DNA from: Paludibacteraceae bacterium
Lineage (GTDB): Bacteria > Bacteroidota > Bacteroidia > Bacteroidales > Paludibacteraceae
Reading direction: 5' to 3'
Assembly: GCA_017478225.1 (NCBI GenBank)
Contig: JAFVDX010000014.1
Coordinates: 1 to 64,000, forward strand
Length of the DNA stretch: 64,000 nucleotides
The notes under the pieces are model-generated. The model was not told where the DNA came from. It did not search any database and saw only the letters and a list, made by a program, of their open reading frames with translations. Shown here in pieces: positions 54,962-63,775 of the stretch (position 1 is the first letter of the stretch; the number at the start of each line of letters is the position of its first letter). Position numbers and translations under genes: made by a program.

Positions 54962-55005
54962 AAATCAGTCATTAGATATTGGTTTAAATATCTAATGACT
55001 GATTT
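54962..55005 (-). terminator. Terminator of the CoA-transferase gene
   Basis: A 19-bp stem (AAATCAGTCATTAGATATT 54962-54980 / its complement 54987-55005) with a 6-nt loop, 23 nt after the stop. The arm resembles that of the terminator at 46510-46551. Confidence 0.8.
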
Positions 55006-55028
55006 TAGTGTGTTATGTTTTTTTGTTT

Positions 55029-56507
55029 TTAGAACTTAGTGTTCCGCATGTCTCCTGAGCGAAGGAATTCAGTGTGCATGGCGAATGCTTTCTCCAAGTT
55101 GTGAGGTGTGTGTGCTTTCTTGCATTGAGCCAGATATTGCCGAAGCATTGGTTTATATTCCGGTGCTACGCAATTCTCTATTATACATTCAGCACGCTGA
55201 ATAGGGCTCTTTCCGCGTAAATCGGCAATACCCTGTTCGGTGATTATCACTTTTACCGAGTGCTCCGAGTGGTCTAAATGGCTAACCATTGGTACAAAAC
55301 TGCTGATTGCTCCGCCTTTGGCTGTTGAAGGAGTGGTGAAAATACTTATATAAGCATTGCGTGTGAAGTCACCGCTACCACCAATACCATTCATCATTTT
55401 TGTTCCTGTAACATGTGTTGAATTGATATTTCCGTATATGTCGGCTTCAAGAGCAGTATTGATAGTAATCAAACCTAAGCGTCGCGCTACCTCTGGATTA
55501 TTGCTTATCTCTTGTGGGCGAAGAACAATCTTGTCCTTAAAGAAATCTATGTGGTTAACTATGTCTTGCAATTTGTCCGCTCCTACGGTCAGCGAGCAAC
55601 CGGATGCAAATGTAACTCTACCTTCTTTCATAAGTCCCACTACAGAGTCTTGAATAACCTCAGTGTACATAGTGAATGGAGGTATATGCGGGTTCTCGCC
55701 AAGAGCAGCCAAAACAGCATTGGCTATGTTTCCTACACCTGATTGTATCGGCAAGAATTCTTTGGGTATTCTGCCTGCATGCATCTCATCTTCCAAAAAT
55801 TTAGCAACATTGGCACCTATCTTTTCTGTAGTCTCATCTAATGGAGTGAATTTACCTACCTCATTTGGACGATTGGTGCGAACTATAGCAACTATTTTTT
55901 TAGGATCTACTTTTATGCAATCTGTGCCTATGCGGTCGCTAACATGATATATGGGTATTTCTCTCCTTTGTGGTGGGTCGGCCGGCTCATATATATCGTG
56001 CATTCCACGCATAATAGCAGGCATGGCCTCGTTCAGTTCTACAATTATATGGTCAGCCAAACGACAGATTGTGGGCATAATACCAACGCCTGCTGTAGGA
56101 ACAATTTCTCCATCGTCGGTTACTTGACATGCTTCTATTATGGCAAATTTAGGCTTAGGGAGGAATCCGTAACGCAATTCTTGAGCCAGATGGGATAGAT
56201 GCATATCAAAATAGTGTGCATCTTGGTTGTTCAATTCTGTTCTCAGGTCTTTGTTTGACTGGTATGGTGTGCGAAAATCAATAGCATGAGCGCGGGCTAA
56301 CATGCCGTCACAACTATCACCAGTACTTGCCCCGGTATAAATGCCAATCTTAAATTCTTCACCACGTTCATGAGCCTCTTGTGCACGATGCGCAATAGCC
56401 GTCGTTACATCCTTTGGAGCACCTGCAGGTGTAAAACCACCCATTCCTACTATATCTCCGTTGTTGATGAGTTTTGCAGCCTCATCTGCTGTCATAAATT
56501 TGTACAT
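55029..56507 (-). CDS. Acetyl-CoA hydrolase/transferase (succinate/acetate CoA-transferase type)
   Basis: A 492-residue class I CoA-transferase. The N-terminus has NGDIVGMGGFTPAGAPKDV, the usual CoA-binding opening. IGIYTGASTGDSCDGMLARA and the C-terminal INGIGGSGDFTRNAYISIFT-like segment, with ITEQGIADLRGKSPIQRAE, are conserved in the succinyl-CoA:acetate transferase group. In Bacteroidales this type fits acetate, propionate and succinate metabolism, complementing the PEP carboxykinase encoded at 61.3 kb (inference). The substrate pair cannot be fixed from sequence. No clear -7 box was found in the 42-nt gap to the metallophosphatase gene, so it may belong to the mutL transcript. Confidence 0.88.
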   Translation of the reverse strand: MYKFMTADEAAKLINNGDIVGMGGFTPAGAPKDVTTAIAHRAQEAHERGEEFKIGIYTGASTGDSCDGMLARAHAIDFRTPYQSNKDLRTELNNQDAHYFDMHLSHLAQELRYGFLPKPKFAIIEACQVTDDGEIVPTAGVGIMPTICRLADHIIVELNEAMPAIMRGMHDIYEPADPPQRREIPIYHVSDRIGTDCIKVDPKKIVAIVRTNRPNEVGKFTPLDETTEKIGANVAKFLEDEMHAGRIPKEFLPIQSGVGNIANAVLAALGENPHIPPFTMYTEVIQDSVVGLMKEGRVTFASGCSLTVGADKLQDIVNHIDFFKDKIVLRPQEISNNPEVARRLGLITINTALEADIYGNINSTHVTGTKMMNGIGGSGDFTRNAYISIFTTPSTAKGGAISSFVPMVSHLDHSEHSVKVIITEQGIADLRGKSPIQRAECIIENCVAPEYKPMLRQYLAQCKKAHTPHNLEKAFAMHTEFLRSGDMRNTKF

Positions 56508-56549
56508 CTTTGTTATATATTTATAGTTGTTTGTTCTATAGTTTTATAG

Positions 56550-57380
56550 TTACTCTATTGTCAGTACGACTTTTCCTAAGTTAATTCCACTTTTACCTGT
56601 TTGACGCAAAATAACATCGTTTCCATCGAGATTTTTGATATGTTTGTCCTCCACTACCATGTGCGTATGACCGCCTATGATAACATCTATATTTCTGCTA
56701 TTTTTTGCAAGCCAAATATCGCATATTCCGCTTGTGTCTCCATGACCGATATCTGTTCCTAAGTGCGAAAGAAGAATTACCACATCACACTTCTTTTTGT
56801 TTTTTAAGAAATCAGCCCATTTATTAGCAACAGGTAGAGGATTTTCCCATTTAAGTGGGGCAAAGTTTTGCGGTGAAATCAAGGCTTCGGGGTTACACCC
56901 GACACCGGTAATTCCTATTTTAAGTCCTTTGCGGTTAATGATTATATAGTTTTTTACTAAATCCTCAAGTACAGTACCTTCTACATTATAATTGGCACAA
57001 ACAATTGGAAATTGTGCATTTTTGAGTACTTGTGCAAGTGTATCAACACCATTGTCAAACTCATGATTTCCAAGTGTGGCTACGTCGTACCCCATGCGAT
57101 TCATAGCATCTAATTCTACTCTGCCATGAAAAAAGTTGAAGTAGGGTGTGCCTTGCCAAAAGTCGCCTGCATCAAGTAGTAGTAAATCAGGGTCTTGCAA
57201 GCGTTCTTGTTTTATAATGCCCATACGACGAGCATATCCGCCACGATTGTTTTTTTGTAGCGGCTCTACCTGTGAGTGAGTGTCATTAGTGTGAAGAATA
57301 GTCAGTGAGACCGGCTCTTTTGCCTTGGGTGCACATGCTACCAAGAAGCATATAAGTGCGTTTAAGATAATATTTCTCAT
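56550..57380 (-). CDS. Lipoprotein metallophosphatase (5'-nucleotidase N-terminal type)
   Basis: A 276-residue envelope lipoprotein with lipobox LVAC (Cys16). The calcineurin-like metal ligands are all present: ILHTNDTHSQ, LLDAGDFWQGTP, TLGNHEFDNG, ILLSHLGTD and GGHTHMV. Only the metallophosphatase half of UshA-like 5'-nucleotidases is encoded; the C-terminal substrate-binding half is missing and no separate gene for it is adjacent. It probably hydrolyses a nucleotide or sugar phosphate in the periplasm. It follows mutL by 6 nt on the same strand. Confidence 0.85.
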   Translation of the reverse strand: MRNIILNALICFLVACAPKAKEPVSLTILHTNDTHSQVEPLQKNNRGGYARRMGIIKQERLQDPDLLLLDAGDFWQGTPYFNFFHGRVELDAMNRMGYDVATLGNHEFDNGVDTLAQVLKNAQFPIVCANYNVEGTVLEDLVKNYIIINRKGLKIGITGVGCNPEALISPQNFAPLKWENPLPVANKWADFLKNKKKCDVVILLSHLGTDIGHGDTSGICDIWLAKNSRNIDVIIGGHTHMVVEDKHIKNLDGNDVILRQTGKSGINLGKVVLTIE

Positions 57381-57386
57381 AGAGTA

Positions 57387-59198
57387 TTAGTTGAAAAGTT
57401 TATTTATATATTCATCCGAAATCAAGTTGGCGATTCTTTTCCCGTCTGGTGCAAGTGCTTTGCTGCTTAGATTTGACCATTGCTTTACCAAATCTCTCAT
57501 TTCAATCTCACTGAGCACTTTACCATATTTTATAGAACTCTCTTTGGCTAAGCCTAATGCTATAGTTCTTTTGTATAGTTCATCACTATTTATAGGTTGT
57601 TCTTTTATGGTATGGATTATTTCTAATACTACTTTCATGGCATTTTGGCCGCTAAGCAAAGCAGGTACGGAATCAATCGAAAAAGAATTTTTGGCTATTT
57701 GAGTTATTTCAAAACCAACAGACTCAAGTTTGTCGGTAATGCTGGTTAGCAGTTGGGTGTCATCTTCGCTAAGGTCTATTATCTCAGGGAAAAGTACTTG
57801 TTGTTTAACTCCTTTTTGATCGTTTAATTGCTTAAGGTATTGGTAATATAACACTGCGCCATGCAACCTTTGTTGGTCTAACAGAAGAAGGCCTGATTCT
57901 AATGTTATGCAAATATATTTTTCTTTGTATTGAAATATCTGAAAAGCGTCGTATGTATCTTCAAATATCTTAAAATCTTCGGTTTTATCGATGTTTTGTG
58001 TTACTTGAGCGTCGTTACTCTGTGTAGTTTGATATAATTCTTCCCATCCCTGAACGGGTTTATATTGAGAGTATTTTTGTCGGTCAAATGGATTATATGA
58101 GTCTGAAAGGTTAATTGTGGGCACTTTTATTGTGTCTTTTTGAGGGTTGATAGAGTGTATTTCTATTTCACCTTCTCTATTGAAGTCAAGTGATGGAGTT
58201 AAGTTAAACTTACCAAGTGAAGTACGAATAGTAGATAGCAAGATTTGCCATATAGATTGTTCGTCTGCGAATTTGATTTCTGTTTTTGTTGGGTGGATAT
58301 TGATGTCGATAGCATCGGGGTTTACATCAAAATATATGAAATAATGTGGGTTATGTTCGTTTTGAAGAGTACCCTGATAAGCAGTCATAACTGCTTTATG
58401 AAAATAAGGGTGCTTCATAAATCTCCCGTTGACAAAGAAATACTGTTGTGCATTTTTACTGGCAGATTCAGGAGTTCCGATAAAACCGCATATATTGACG
58501 ATAGCCGTATCTGTTTTTATATCCACAAGTTGAGTGGCTAAACTATGCTTTTGCTGTTTGCCAAAGACATTATCAATTCGTTGCTTAAGCGAGCCGGAGG
58601 GGAGGTCAAAAAGAATTTCATCTTCATTGACAAACATGAAATGTACTTTAGGATAGACTAAGGCTATGCGGTAAAATTCGTTTATCAAATTTCTAAGTTC
58701 TGTGTTGTTGGTCTTGAGGAATCGGCGTCGTGCGGGTACATTATAAAATAGATTTTTAACTTTGAAGATAGTGCCTATTTGAGTCTGCGCAGGTTCTTGG
58801 CGAATGACTTTTGAGCCTGCGATTTCAATCAATGTACCTAATTCATCTTCTTGTCTGCGAGTGAGCACTTCTACTTGTGCTACAGCCGCAATACTTGCCA
58901 AAGCCTCACCCCTAAATCCCATTGTATGCAGATTGAATAAGTCTGCTGCATTACTTATTTTAGAAGTAGCGTGTCTTTCGAATGCCATGCGGGCATCGGT
59001 TGGAGACATGCCTTTACCATTGTCTATCACTTGTATGAGTGTTCTACCAGCATCAGATATGATAATTTGAATATCATCTGCTCCTGCGTCAAGCGAATTC
59101 TCAACCAGTTCTTTCAAGCACGAAGCAGGGCGTTGTATGACCTCGCCTGCTGCAATCTGGTTGGCAACACTATCAGGTAGCAAATGAATAATATCCAT
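57387..59198 (-). CDS. mutL: DNA mismatch repair protein MutL
   Basis: A 603-residue GHKL ATPase that couples MutS recognition to strand removal. The ATPase motifs are ELVENSLDAGA, IDNGKGM, ATSKI and TMGFRGEALASI. The transducer domain follows to about residue 330, and the C-terminal dimerisation domain starts near 400. The place of the endonuclease motif DQHAx2Ex4E reads DQQRLHGAVLYY (Asp441 onward), so both glutamates are missing. Nicking activity is doubtful. It lies 3 nt after the small membrane-protein gene and 6 nt before the metallophosphatase gene. Confidence 0.95.
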   Translation of the reverse strand: MDIIHLLPDSVANQIAAGEVIQRPASCLKELVENSLDAGADDIQIIISDAGRTLIQVIDNGKGMSPTDARMAFERHATSKISNAADLFNLHTMGFRGEALASIAAVAQVEVLTRRQEDELGTLIEIAGSKVIRQEPAQTQIGTIFKVKNLFYNVPARRRFLKTNNTELRNLINEFYRIALVYPKVHFMFVNEDEILFDLPSGSLKQRIDNVFGKQQKHSLATQLVDIKTDTAIVNICGFIGTPESASKNAQQYFFVNGRFMKHPYFHKAVMTAYQGTLQNEHNPHYFIYFDVNPDAIDINIHPTKTEIKFADEQSIWQILLSTIRTSLGKFNLTPSLDFNREGEIEIHSINPQKDTIKVPTINLSDSYNPFDRQKYSQYKPVQGWEELYQTTQSNDAQVTQNIDKTEDFKIFEDTYDAFQIFQYKEKYICITLESGLLLLDQQRLHGAVLYYQYLKQLNDQKGVKQQVLFPEIIDLSEDDTQLLTSITDKLESVGFEITQIAKNSFSIDSVPALLSGQNAMKVVLEIIHTIKEQPINSDELYKRTIALGLAKESSIKYGKVLSEIEMRDLVKQWSNLSSKALAPDGKRIANLISDEYINKLFN

Positions 59199-59201
59199 AG
59201 T

Positions 59202-59486
59202 TTACAGAAGATAATAAAAACAAAAAATGAGCATTATGAGTAGTGCAATCCAAAACGCTAAACGGGATGTACGGCTCGCGCGCTTGTGTGATGGCATGTT
59301 TTGTTCGTGTGCTTGACGAAAAGAGCCATGACGAAGTGTAGGTACATATTCGTCATGATTATCTGCTTGTGAGGATATTTCATCCTTTTCTTTAACTTTT
59401 CGTTGAGCCTGAAGATGAGCAAGTTTCTCCTTGCGAGCCTCTTTCTCAGGATCGTAATAAATAGGACGATAATTCCAATCTGGCAT
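59202..59486 (-). CDS. Small single-pass membrane protein, unknown function
   Basis: A 94-residue protein from ATG 59486 (MPDWNYRPIYYDPEKEARKE). An ATG 30 nt upstream is also in frame, but the chosen one gives the conserved-looking start. The N-terminal half is charged and helical; one hydrophobic helix covers the last 20 residues (LAFWIALLIMLIFCFYYLL), so it is probably tail-anchored with the charged part in the cytoplasm. Similar small proteins beginning with a WNYRP motif occur upstream of mutL in other Bacteroidales as far as I recall. It starts the mutL operon. Confidence 0.65.
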   Translation of the reverse strand: MPDWNYRPIYYDPEKEARKEKLAHLQAQRKVKEKDEISSQADNHDEYVPTLRHGSFRQAHEQNMPSHKRASRTSRLAFWIALLIMLIFCFYYLL

Positions 59487-59595
59487 TTTATTTACTTTTG
59501 GAAAAAGTATTGACATCCTGCTTGAGATTTATTGATTGTCCATAACTAAGCAAATAAGCCTTTTTATATTATCAATGATGATGATAATAAATAAA

Positions 59596-59627
59596 ACTAC
59601 CTTTGCTAACAATGCTGCAAAGGTAGT
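59596..59627. promoter_or_regulatory. Palindrome carrying two face-to-face -7 boxes
   Basis: ACTACCTTTGC (59596-59606) and GCAAAGGTAGT (59617-59627) form a perfect 11-bp inverted repeat with a 10-nt loop. Each arm contains TACCTTTG: the minus-strand copy (59618-59625) is well placed to serve the mutL operon, and the plus-strand copy points to the ISAs1-like element. Confidence 0.65.
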
Positions 59628-59656
59628 GAAACTTTTTTATATCCGCAAACAACCTA

Positions 59657-59665
59657 CAGATATAT
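59657..59665 (+). repeat. Target-site duplication, left (CAGATATAT)
   Basis: Identical to 60970-60978 on the other side of the insertion sequence. Confidence 0.9.
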
Positions 59666-59678
59666 CATGGCAACCGCA

Positions 59679-60782
59679 TCAAAATTTGTAAGCCATCACC
59701 ATATCAATTACATATTCTCGATTGAGAGAGGCTCTAAATAATCTTTTTTTAACACTCCTTTTGTCGTTATACTTCTTAACTACCTGCAATGCTAACTTTC
59801 TAATAAGTGATAAGTTTTGTGCTGCATTTCCCTTCCTTACTCTTGAAGCGTCTTCCAAAAAAGTTACATCAAGATGCCAATGCAGAAGGTTCTCAATACT
59901 CCAATGCCCGCGAGCTAACATGTTGTAATATGCTGCTTTTGGGAAATATTCATCACTAATATAGTAGCGTTTAAAAACTGTAGTCTCACCTGTCTTTTTC
60001 TGTGTAACTTCTGATTCTAATTCAATGATTGTAGTTAGATCTTTCCATTTACTTTTCACTTCTTCATCCCATATTTTATCAGCAAGTAATATACGACAAG
60101 TACGAGTTTCTATTCGCCCGTGATCTGACTCCATTTCTGTTGCTGTATCTATTGCCGGATTGAGCTTAAAGGCATCTATAATTGCATCATGCAATAGTTT
60201 CTGGTTGTCTTTAACAGCCAAAAAATAATGCCCATCCTTTTCTCGAATTTTCTCTGCCACAGCAACTTGACAACCCATCGCATCTATACTTACTATTGCC
60301 TCGCTTATATCCAATTTATCAAGCATCGTCTGATAAGCCGGAATCTCATTCTCTTTATCTTTTAATGCAACTTGACCTATTAAAAGGTGGTTTTCACTTA
60401 TAAAAGCATTAAGTATATAATCGCCATTTGTTCCTTTGGCTGTCGGATTGGCACCACGTAACTTCTTTCCATCAATTACAATCTGTTTTTCTGCTAATGA
60501 CGATAAGAATTGTTTTCCACTTTCTATTAAACAACGTTCTATTTCTAAGGGATTTACTGCCGCCATCAGGCGCTCAAAAGTGTCAGGAGATGGTGAAGTC
60601 TCATTTTCTAACAACAACCCAAAATCTCTTGCTCTCAGTTCGGCAAATTCAGCCATGTCAGTGTAATCTTCTCCATTGCATATATATGTTAAAAGAGCAA
60701 TGGTGAGCAATTCATTCAGCACATAGGTGCAGCGACCTGTAACGCGATGGTCAGCGATACTTTCAAAGATTTTTGGTAGCAT
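59679..60782 (-). CDS. ISAs1-family transposase
   Basis: A 367-residue DDE transposase of the ISAs1/H-repeat group. The N-terminal domain (MLPKIFESIADHRVTGRCTY, then LNELLTIALLTYICNGEDYT) is the DDE-associated domain. The catalytic triad region includes VIDGKKLRGA, IVSIDAMGCQ and the glutamate in SIENLLHWHLDVTFLEDASR. It is full length, with no frameshift, and its C-terminus runs into the left inverted repeat. Confidence 0.93.
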   Translation of the reverse strand: MLPKIFESIADHRVTGRCTYVLNELLTIALLTYICNGEDYTDMAEFAELRARDFGLLLENETSPSPDTFERLMAAVNPLEIERCLIESGKQFLSSLAEKQIVIDGKKLRGANPTAKGTNGDYILNAFISENHLLIGQVALKDKENEIPAYQTMLDKLDISEAIVSIDAMGCQVAVAEKIREKDGHYFLAVKDNQKLLHDAIIDAFKLNPAIDTATEMESDHGRIETRTCRILLADKIWDEEVKSKWKDLTTIIELESEVTQKKTGETTVFKRYYISDEYFPKAAYYNMLARGHWSIENLLHWHLDVTFLEDASRVRKGNAAQNLSLIRKLALQVVKKYNDKRSVKKRLFRASLNREYVIDMVMAYKF

Positions 60783-60814
60783 ATTTTATCTTTTTTTAAT
60801 GGATTAATATGCTA

Positions 60815-60822
60815 CAAAGATA
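60815..60822 (-). promoter_or_regulatory. -7 promoter box of the ISAs1-like transposase
   Basis: The minus strand reads TATCTTTG, 32 nt before the ATG at 60782. Confidence 0.55.
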
Positions 60823-60969
60823 CTAAATGTTTTTCATATATACAAGAACTAATCAAATAATTATCAATAAATTAAACTTCGCTCGGACGCGCAACTGCGA
60901 AGACCTCTTTAACATGTTTTATGATGGTAGTCGCATGCGAGTGCTCGCAATTTTGATGCGGTTGCCCTG

Positions 60970-60978
60970 CAGATATAT
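60970..60978 (+). repeat. Target-site duplication, right (CAGATATAT)
   Basis: Pairs with 59657-59665. Together they define the ISAs1-like insertion. Confidence 0.9.
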
Positions 60979-61009
60979 TGTTTGTCATCTGCTGTAAAGC
61001 ATGTATGAC

Positions 61010-61081
61010 AAAAAAAAGAAGGGTTGTCATCACGACAACCACAATCTTTACTTAACCTTAAATCTAATACCATGAAAAACA
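61010..61081 (-). ncRNA. Short self-terminated transcript upstream of pckA, minus strand
   Basis: On the minus strand a -7 box is followed within about 45 nt by a stem (GGTTGTC 61034-61040 / GACAACC 61022-61028, 5-nt loop) and then CTTCTTTTTTT. The expected RNA is about 70 nt. It contains ATGGTATTAGATTTAAGG, the start of a small ORF (MVLDLRLSKDCGCRDDNPSFF) that runs through the terminator hairpin. The rest of the 351-nt gap up to pckA holds only the pckA promoter and the right end of the target site. It may be a stand-alone small RNA, or an attenuated leader whose downstream gene is now separated by the insertion sequence. Confidence 0.5.
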
Positions 61082-61086
61082 CGGTG

Positions 61087-61094
61087 CAAAAGTA
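61087..61094 (-). promoter_or_regulatory. -7 promoter box of the short minus-strand transcript
   Basis: The minus strand reads TACTTTTG followed by CACC. Confidence 0.6.
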
Positions 61095-61249
61095 CGGCAC
61101 ATTTTTGATATGTGCAAGAGATGTGTTGTAAAAAAATGCCAAAAAACACGATTTTTAGTCATTTTCTTACTTTTTGCAAAGTTAAAATAACATTTTTATA
61201 TCGAATTTTGTAAATTAGAAATGACATTTGAGATAAACCAAAAGAGAAT

Positions 61250-61281
61250 TTTGTGCCATTTCAAAAAAATGCGTACCTTTG
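61250..61281 (+). promoter_or_regulatory. Promoter of pckA
   Basis: TTTG at 61250-61253, a 20-nt spacer, TACCTTTG at 61274-61281. The ATG follows 48 nt later. Confidence 0.8.
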
Positions 61282-61329
61282 TAGCGCTAAAAAAATGCAG
61301 TTAAACAATTAAATAAATTATAAAAAACA

Positions 61330-62934
61330 ATGAAAACATTAGATTTAACAAAGTATGGCATTACGGGTGCTACCGTGAAAGCCCACAATCCTAGTTATGA
61401 GTATCTTTTCAAAGAAGAAACCAATCCTGCTCTTACAGGTTATGAAAAAGGTCAGTTGACTGAACTCGGAGCAGTGAATGTAATGACAGGTATTTATACC
61501 GGTCGTTCTCCTAAGGATAAGTACATCGTTATGGATGAAAATTCAAGAGATAAAGTATGGTGGACATCTGAGGCTTACAAAAACGATAATCACCCAATGT
61601 CAGAAGAGGTATGGGCAAAAGTTAAAGAGTTGGCAGTAAAGGAACTTTGTGGCAAAGAGTTGTATGTAGTAGATGCTTTTTGCGGTGCTAATAAAGACAC
61701 ACGCATGGCAGTTCGTTTTATTGTAGAAGTGGCATGGCAGGCTCATTTTGTAAAGAATATGTTTATCCAACCTTCTGAGGAAGAGTTGGCTAATTTTGAG
61801 CCGGACTTTGTTATTTACAACGCATCTCTTGCAAAAGTGGAAAATTACAAAGAGTTAGGTCTTAATTCAGAAACTTGCGTTGCATTTAATACAACAAGTC
61901 GTGAGCAGGTTATTTTGAACACATGGTATGGCGGTGAGATGAAGAAAGGTATGTTCTCTATGATGAACTATTATTTGCCTCTTCGTGGTATTGCTTCTAT
62001 GCACTGCTCTGCCAACACAGATATGGAAGGCAAGAATACTGCTATTTTCTTTGGTCTGTCAGGAACAGGTAAGACCACTTTGTCAACCGACCCCAAACGC
62101 CTTTTAATTGGTGATGATGAGCATGGCTGGGATGATAATGGTGTGTTCAATTTCGAAGGTGGTTGCTATGCTAAGGTTATCAATTTGGATAAAGAATCAG
62201 AGCCTGATATTTACAATGCTATCCGTCGTGATGCTCTTTTGGAGAATGTAACGGTTGATGATAAAGGTAAGATTGACTTTGCTGATAAGTCAGTTACTGA
62301 AAATACCCGTGTAAGTTATCCTATTAACCATATTGAGAAAATTGTTCGTCCAATCTCAGCAGGTCCTGCCGCAGAAAATGTTATTTTCCTTTCTGCAGAT
62401 GCGTTTGGTGTGTTGCCTCCGGTAAGTATTCTTACACCAGAGCAAACCAAATATTATTTCTTGAGTGGTTTTACTGCAAAACTTGCCGGAACAGAGCGCG
62501 GAATTACAGAACCTACTCCTACCTTCTCGGCTTGCTTTGGTCAGGCATTCTTGGAATTGCATCCAACAAAATATGCCGAAGAATTAGTAAAGAAGATGGA
62601 AAAGAGCGGTGCTAAAGCGTATTTGGTAAACACAGGTTGGAATGGAACAGGAAAGCGAATAAGTATTCGTGACACTCGCGGAATAATTGACGCTATCTTA
62701 GGAGGTGCTATCAAGTCTGCTCCTACAAAGAAAATCCCATTCTTTGATTTTGAAGTGCCAACAGAGTTGCCAGGTGTAGATTCTAATATCCTTGACCCAA
62801 GAGATACTTATGCTGACGCTGCTCAATGGGAAGAAAAGGCTAAAGATTTGGCAGCACGCTTCATTAAGAACTTCGTTAAATACGAAGGTAACGAAGCAGG
62901 AAAAGCATTGGTTGCTGCAGGCCCAAAACTTTAA
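61330..62934 (+). CDS. pckA: Phosphoenolpyruvate carboxykinase (ATP)
   Basis: A 534-residue enzyme interconverting oxaloacetate plus ATP and PEP plus CO2. In fermentative Bacteroidales it usually runs toward oxaloacetate to feed succinate and propionate formation. The ATP-type signature is clear: the kinase P-loop [20 protein letters not shown], then GDDEHGWDD, and near the N-terminus [14 protein letters not shown]. Codon choice looks adapted for high expression. It is flanked by its own promoter and terminator. Confidence 0.97.
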   Translation: MKTLDLTKYGITGATVKAHNPSYEYLFKEETNPALTGYEKGQLTELGAVNVMTGIYTGRSPKDKYIVMDENSRDKVWWTSEAYKNDNHPMSEEVWAKVKELAVKELCGKELYVVDAFCGANKDTRMAVRFIVEVAWQAHFVKNMFIQPSEEELANFEPDFVIYNASLAKVENYKELGLNSETCVAFNTTSREQVILNTWYGGEMKKGMFSMMNYYLPLRGIASMHCSANTDMEGKNTAIFFGLSGTGKTTLSTDPKRLLIGDDEHGWDDNGVFNFEGGCYAKVINLDKESEPDIYNAIRRDALLENVTVDDKGKIDFADKSVTENTRVSYPINHIEKIVRPISAGPAAENVIFLSADAFGVLPPVSILTPEQTKYYFLSGFTAKLAGTERGITEPTPTFSACFGQAFLELHPTKYAEELVKKMEKSGAKAYLVNTGWNGTGKRISIRDTRGIIDAILGGAIKSAPTKKIPFFDFEVPTELPGVDSNILDPRDTYADAAQWEEKAKDLAARFIKNFVKYEGNEAGKALVAAGPKL

Positions 62935-62962
62935 TTTTAATCCTATATTTATTCATGATACT

Positions 62963-62999
62963 AAGGAGAGATTGCTCTTAAGAGTAGTCTCTCCTTTAT
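62963..62999 (+). terminator. Terminator of pckA
   Basis: An AAGGAGAGA / TCTCTCCTT stem (62963-62971 with 62988-62996) continues inward through a CTCTT/AAGAG pairing, followed by TTATT. Confidence 0.8.
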
Positions 63000-63030
63000 T
63001 ATGCGCTTTTTTATTATGTATTATCTGAGA

Positions 63031-63062
63031 TTTGTCATTATGGAATATTTATAATAATTTTG
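63031..63062 (+). promoter_or_regulatory. Promoter of recO
   Basis: TTTG at 63031-63034, a 20-nt spacer, TAATTTTG at 63055-63062. The ATG is 32 nt downstream. Confidence 0.8.
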
Positions 63063-63094
63063 CATGTGATTTCTAATGGCTATTAAATTGAATT

Positions 63095-63775
63095 ATGCGT
63101 TCCACTCAGGCGATAGTTTTGCATTTACAAAAACATTCTGATAAAGTGTCTTTGTTGCATTTGTATGCTCTTGATAGTGGAAGAATAACATGTGCTGTTT
63201 ATAGTAAGAAATATGCAAATATATTGCAGCCGATGTCATTAGTCGATTTGGCGTATGAATTGAGACCTAACCAAACAATGGGAATTATTAAGAGTGTTTC
63301 GTTACAATATGTTCCCCAACAGACCAATATTGACATGCGGCGGTATAGTGTAGCCTTATTTATCTCGGAGATACTATATAGGGTTCTGCTTCATCCGCTT
63401 TATGATGAAGGAATGTTTGTGTATTTATCTTCTGTAATAAAAGAATTAGATCAGACCTCTTATCCCGAGAATATACATTTGCGGTTTTTGCTGCATCTAA
63501 CCAATTATCTTGGTATTATGCCGGAGTGGATAGGTGAAGGTAATTATTTAGACATGCAGTTGGGTGAGCAGAGATATTCCAAACCTATGCATGACGATTA
63601 TTTTACACATGAAGAATTAGTTGAGATACAGGCGTTGTATAATTCAGATAATAGAGTGATAGGAAGAAAAATGCGACAACAACTTTTGGATAAGTTGTGC
63701 CGCTATTATGAACTTCATTTACCTGAATTTCAAACACCTAAAGCATTGTCAATTCTCAAGGAGATATTTGACTGA
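63095..63775 (+). CDS. recO: DNA repair protein RecO
   Basis: A 226-residue recombination mediator that helps RecA load on SSB-coated DNA. The N-terminal OB fold opens with STQAIVLHLQKHSDKVSLLHLY. The helical domain follows (LFISEILYRVLLHPLYDEGM, then LLHLTNYLGIMPEW). The zinc-binding cysteines found in some RecO proteins are absent. Its stop abuts the convergent thioredoxin gene. Confidence 0.9.
   Translation: MRSTQAIVLHLQKHSDKVSLLHLYALDSGRITCAVYSKKYANILQPMSLVDLAYELRPNQTMGIIKSVSLQYVPQQTNIDMRRYSVALFISEILYRVLLHPLYDEGMFVYLSSVIKELDQTSYPENIHLRFLLHLTNYLGIMPEWIGEGNYLDMQLGEQRYSKPMHDDYFTHEELVEIQALYNSDNRVIGRKMRQQLLDKLCRYYELHLPEFQTPKALSILKEIFD

Larger units (their letters stand above)
59666..60969 (-). 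mobile_element. ISAs1-like insertion sequence, intact, 1304 bp
   Basis: Terminal inverted repeats are CATGGCAACCGCATCAAAAT (left, continuing into TTG) and the complement of CAGGGCAACCGCATCAAAAT (right). They differ at one position over 21 bp. A 9-bp duplication CAGATATAT flanks the element. With one uninterrupted transposase ORF and perfect duplications, this looks like a recent insertion. Confidence 0.9.

Noticed and set aside
60909..61142. A 77-codon minus-strand ORF across the right end of the ISAs1-like element
   Set aside because: It spans an insertion junction, a promoter and a terminator hairpin. Only the short transcript within it is supported.
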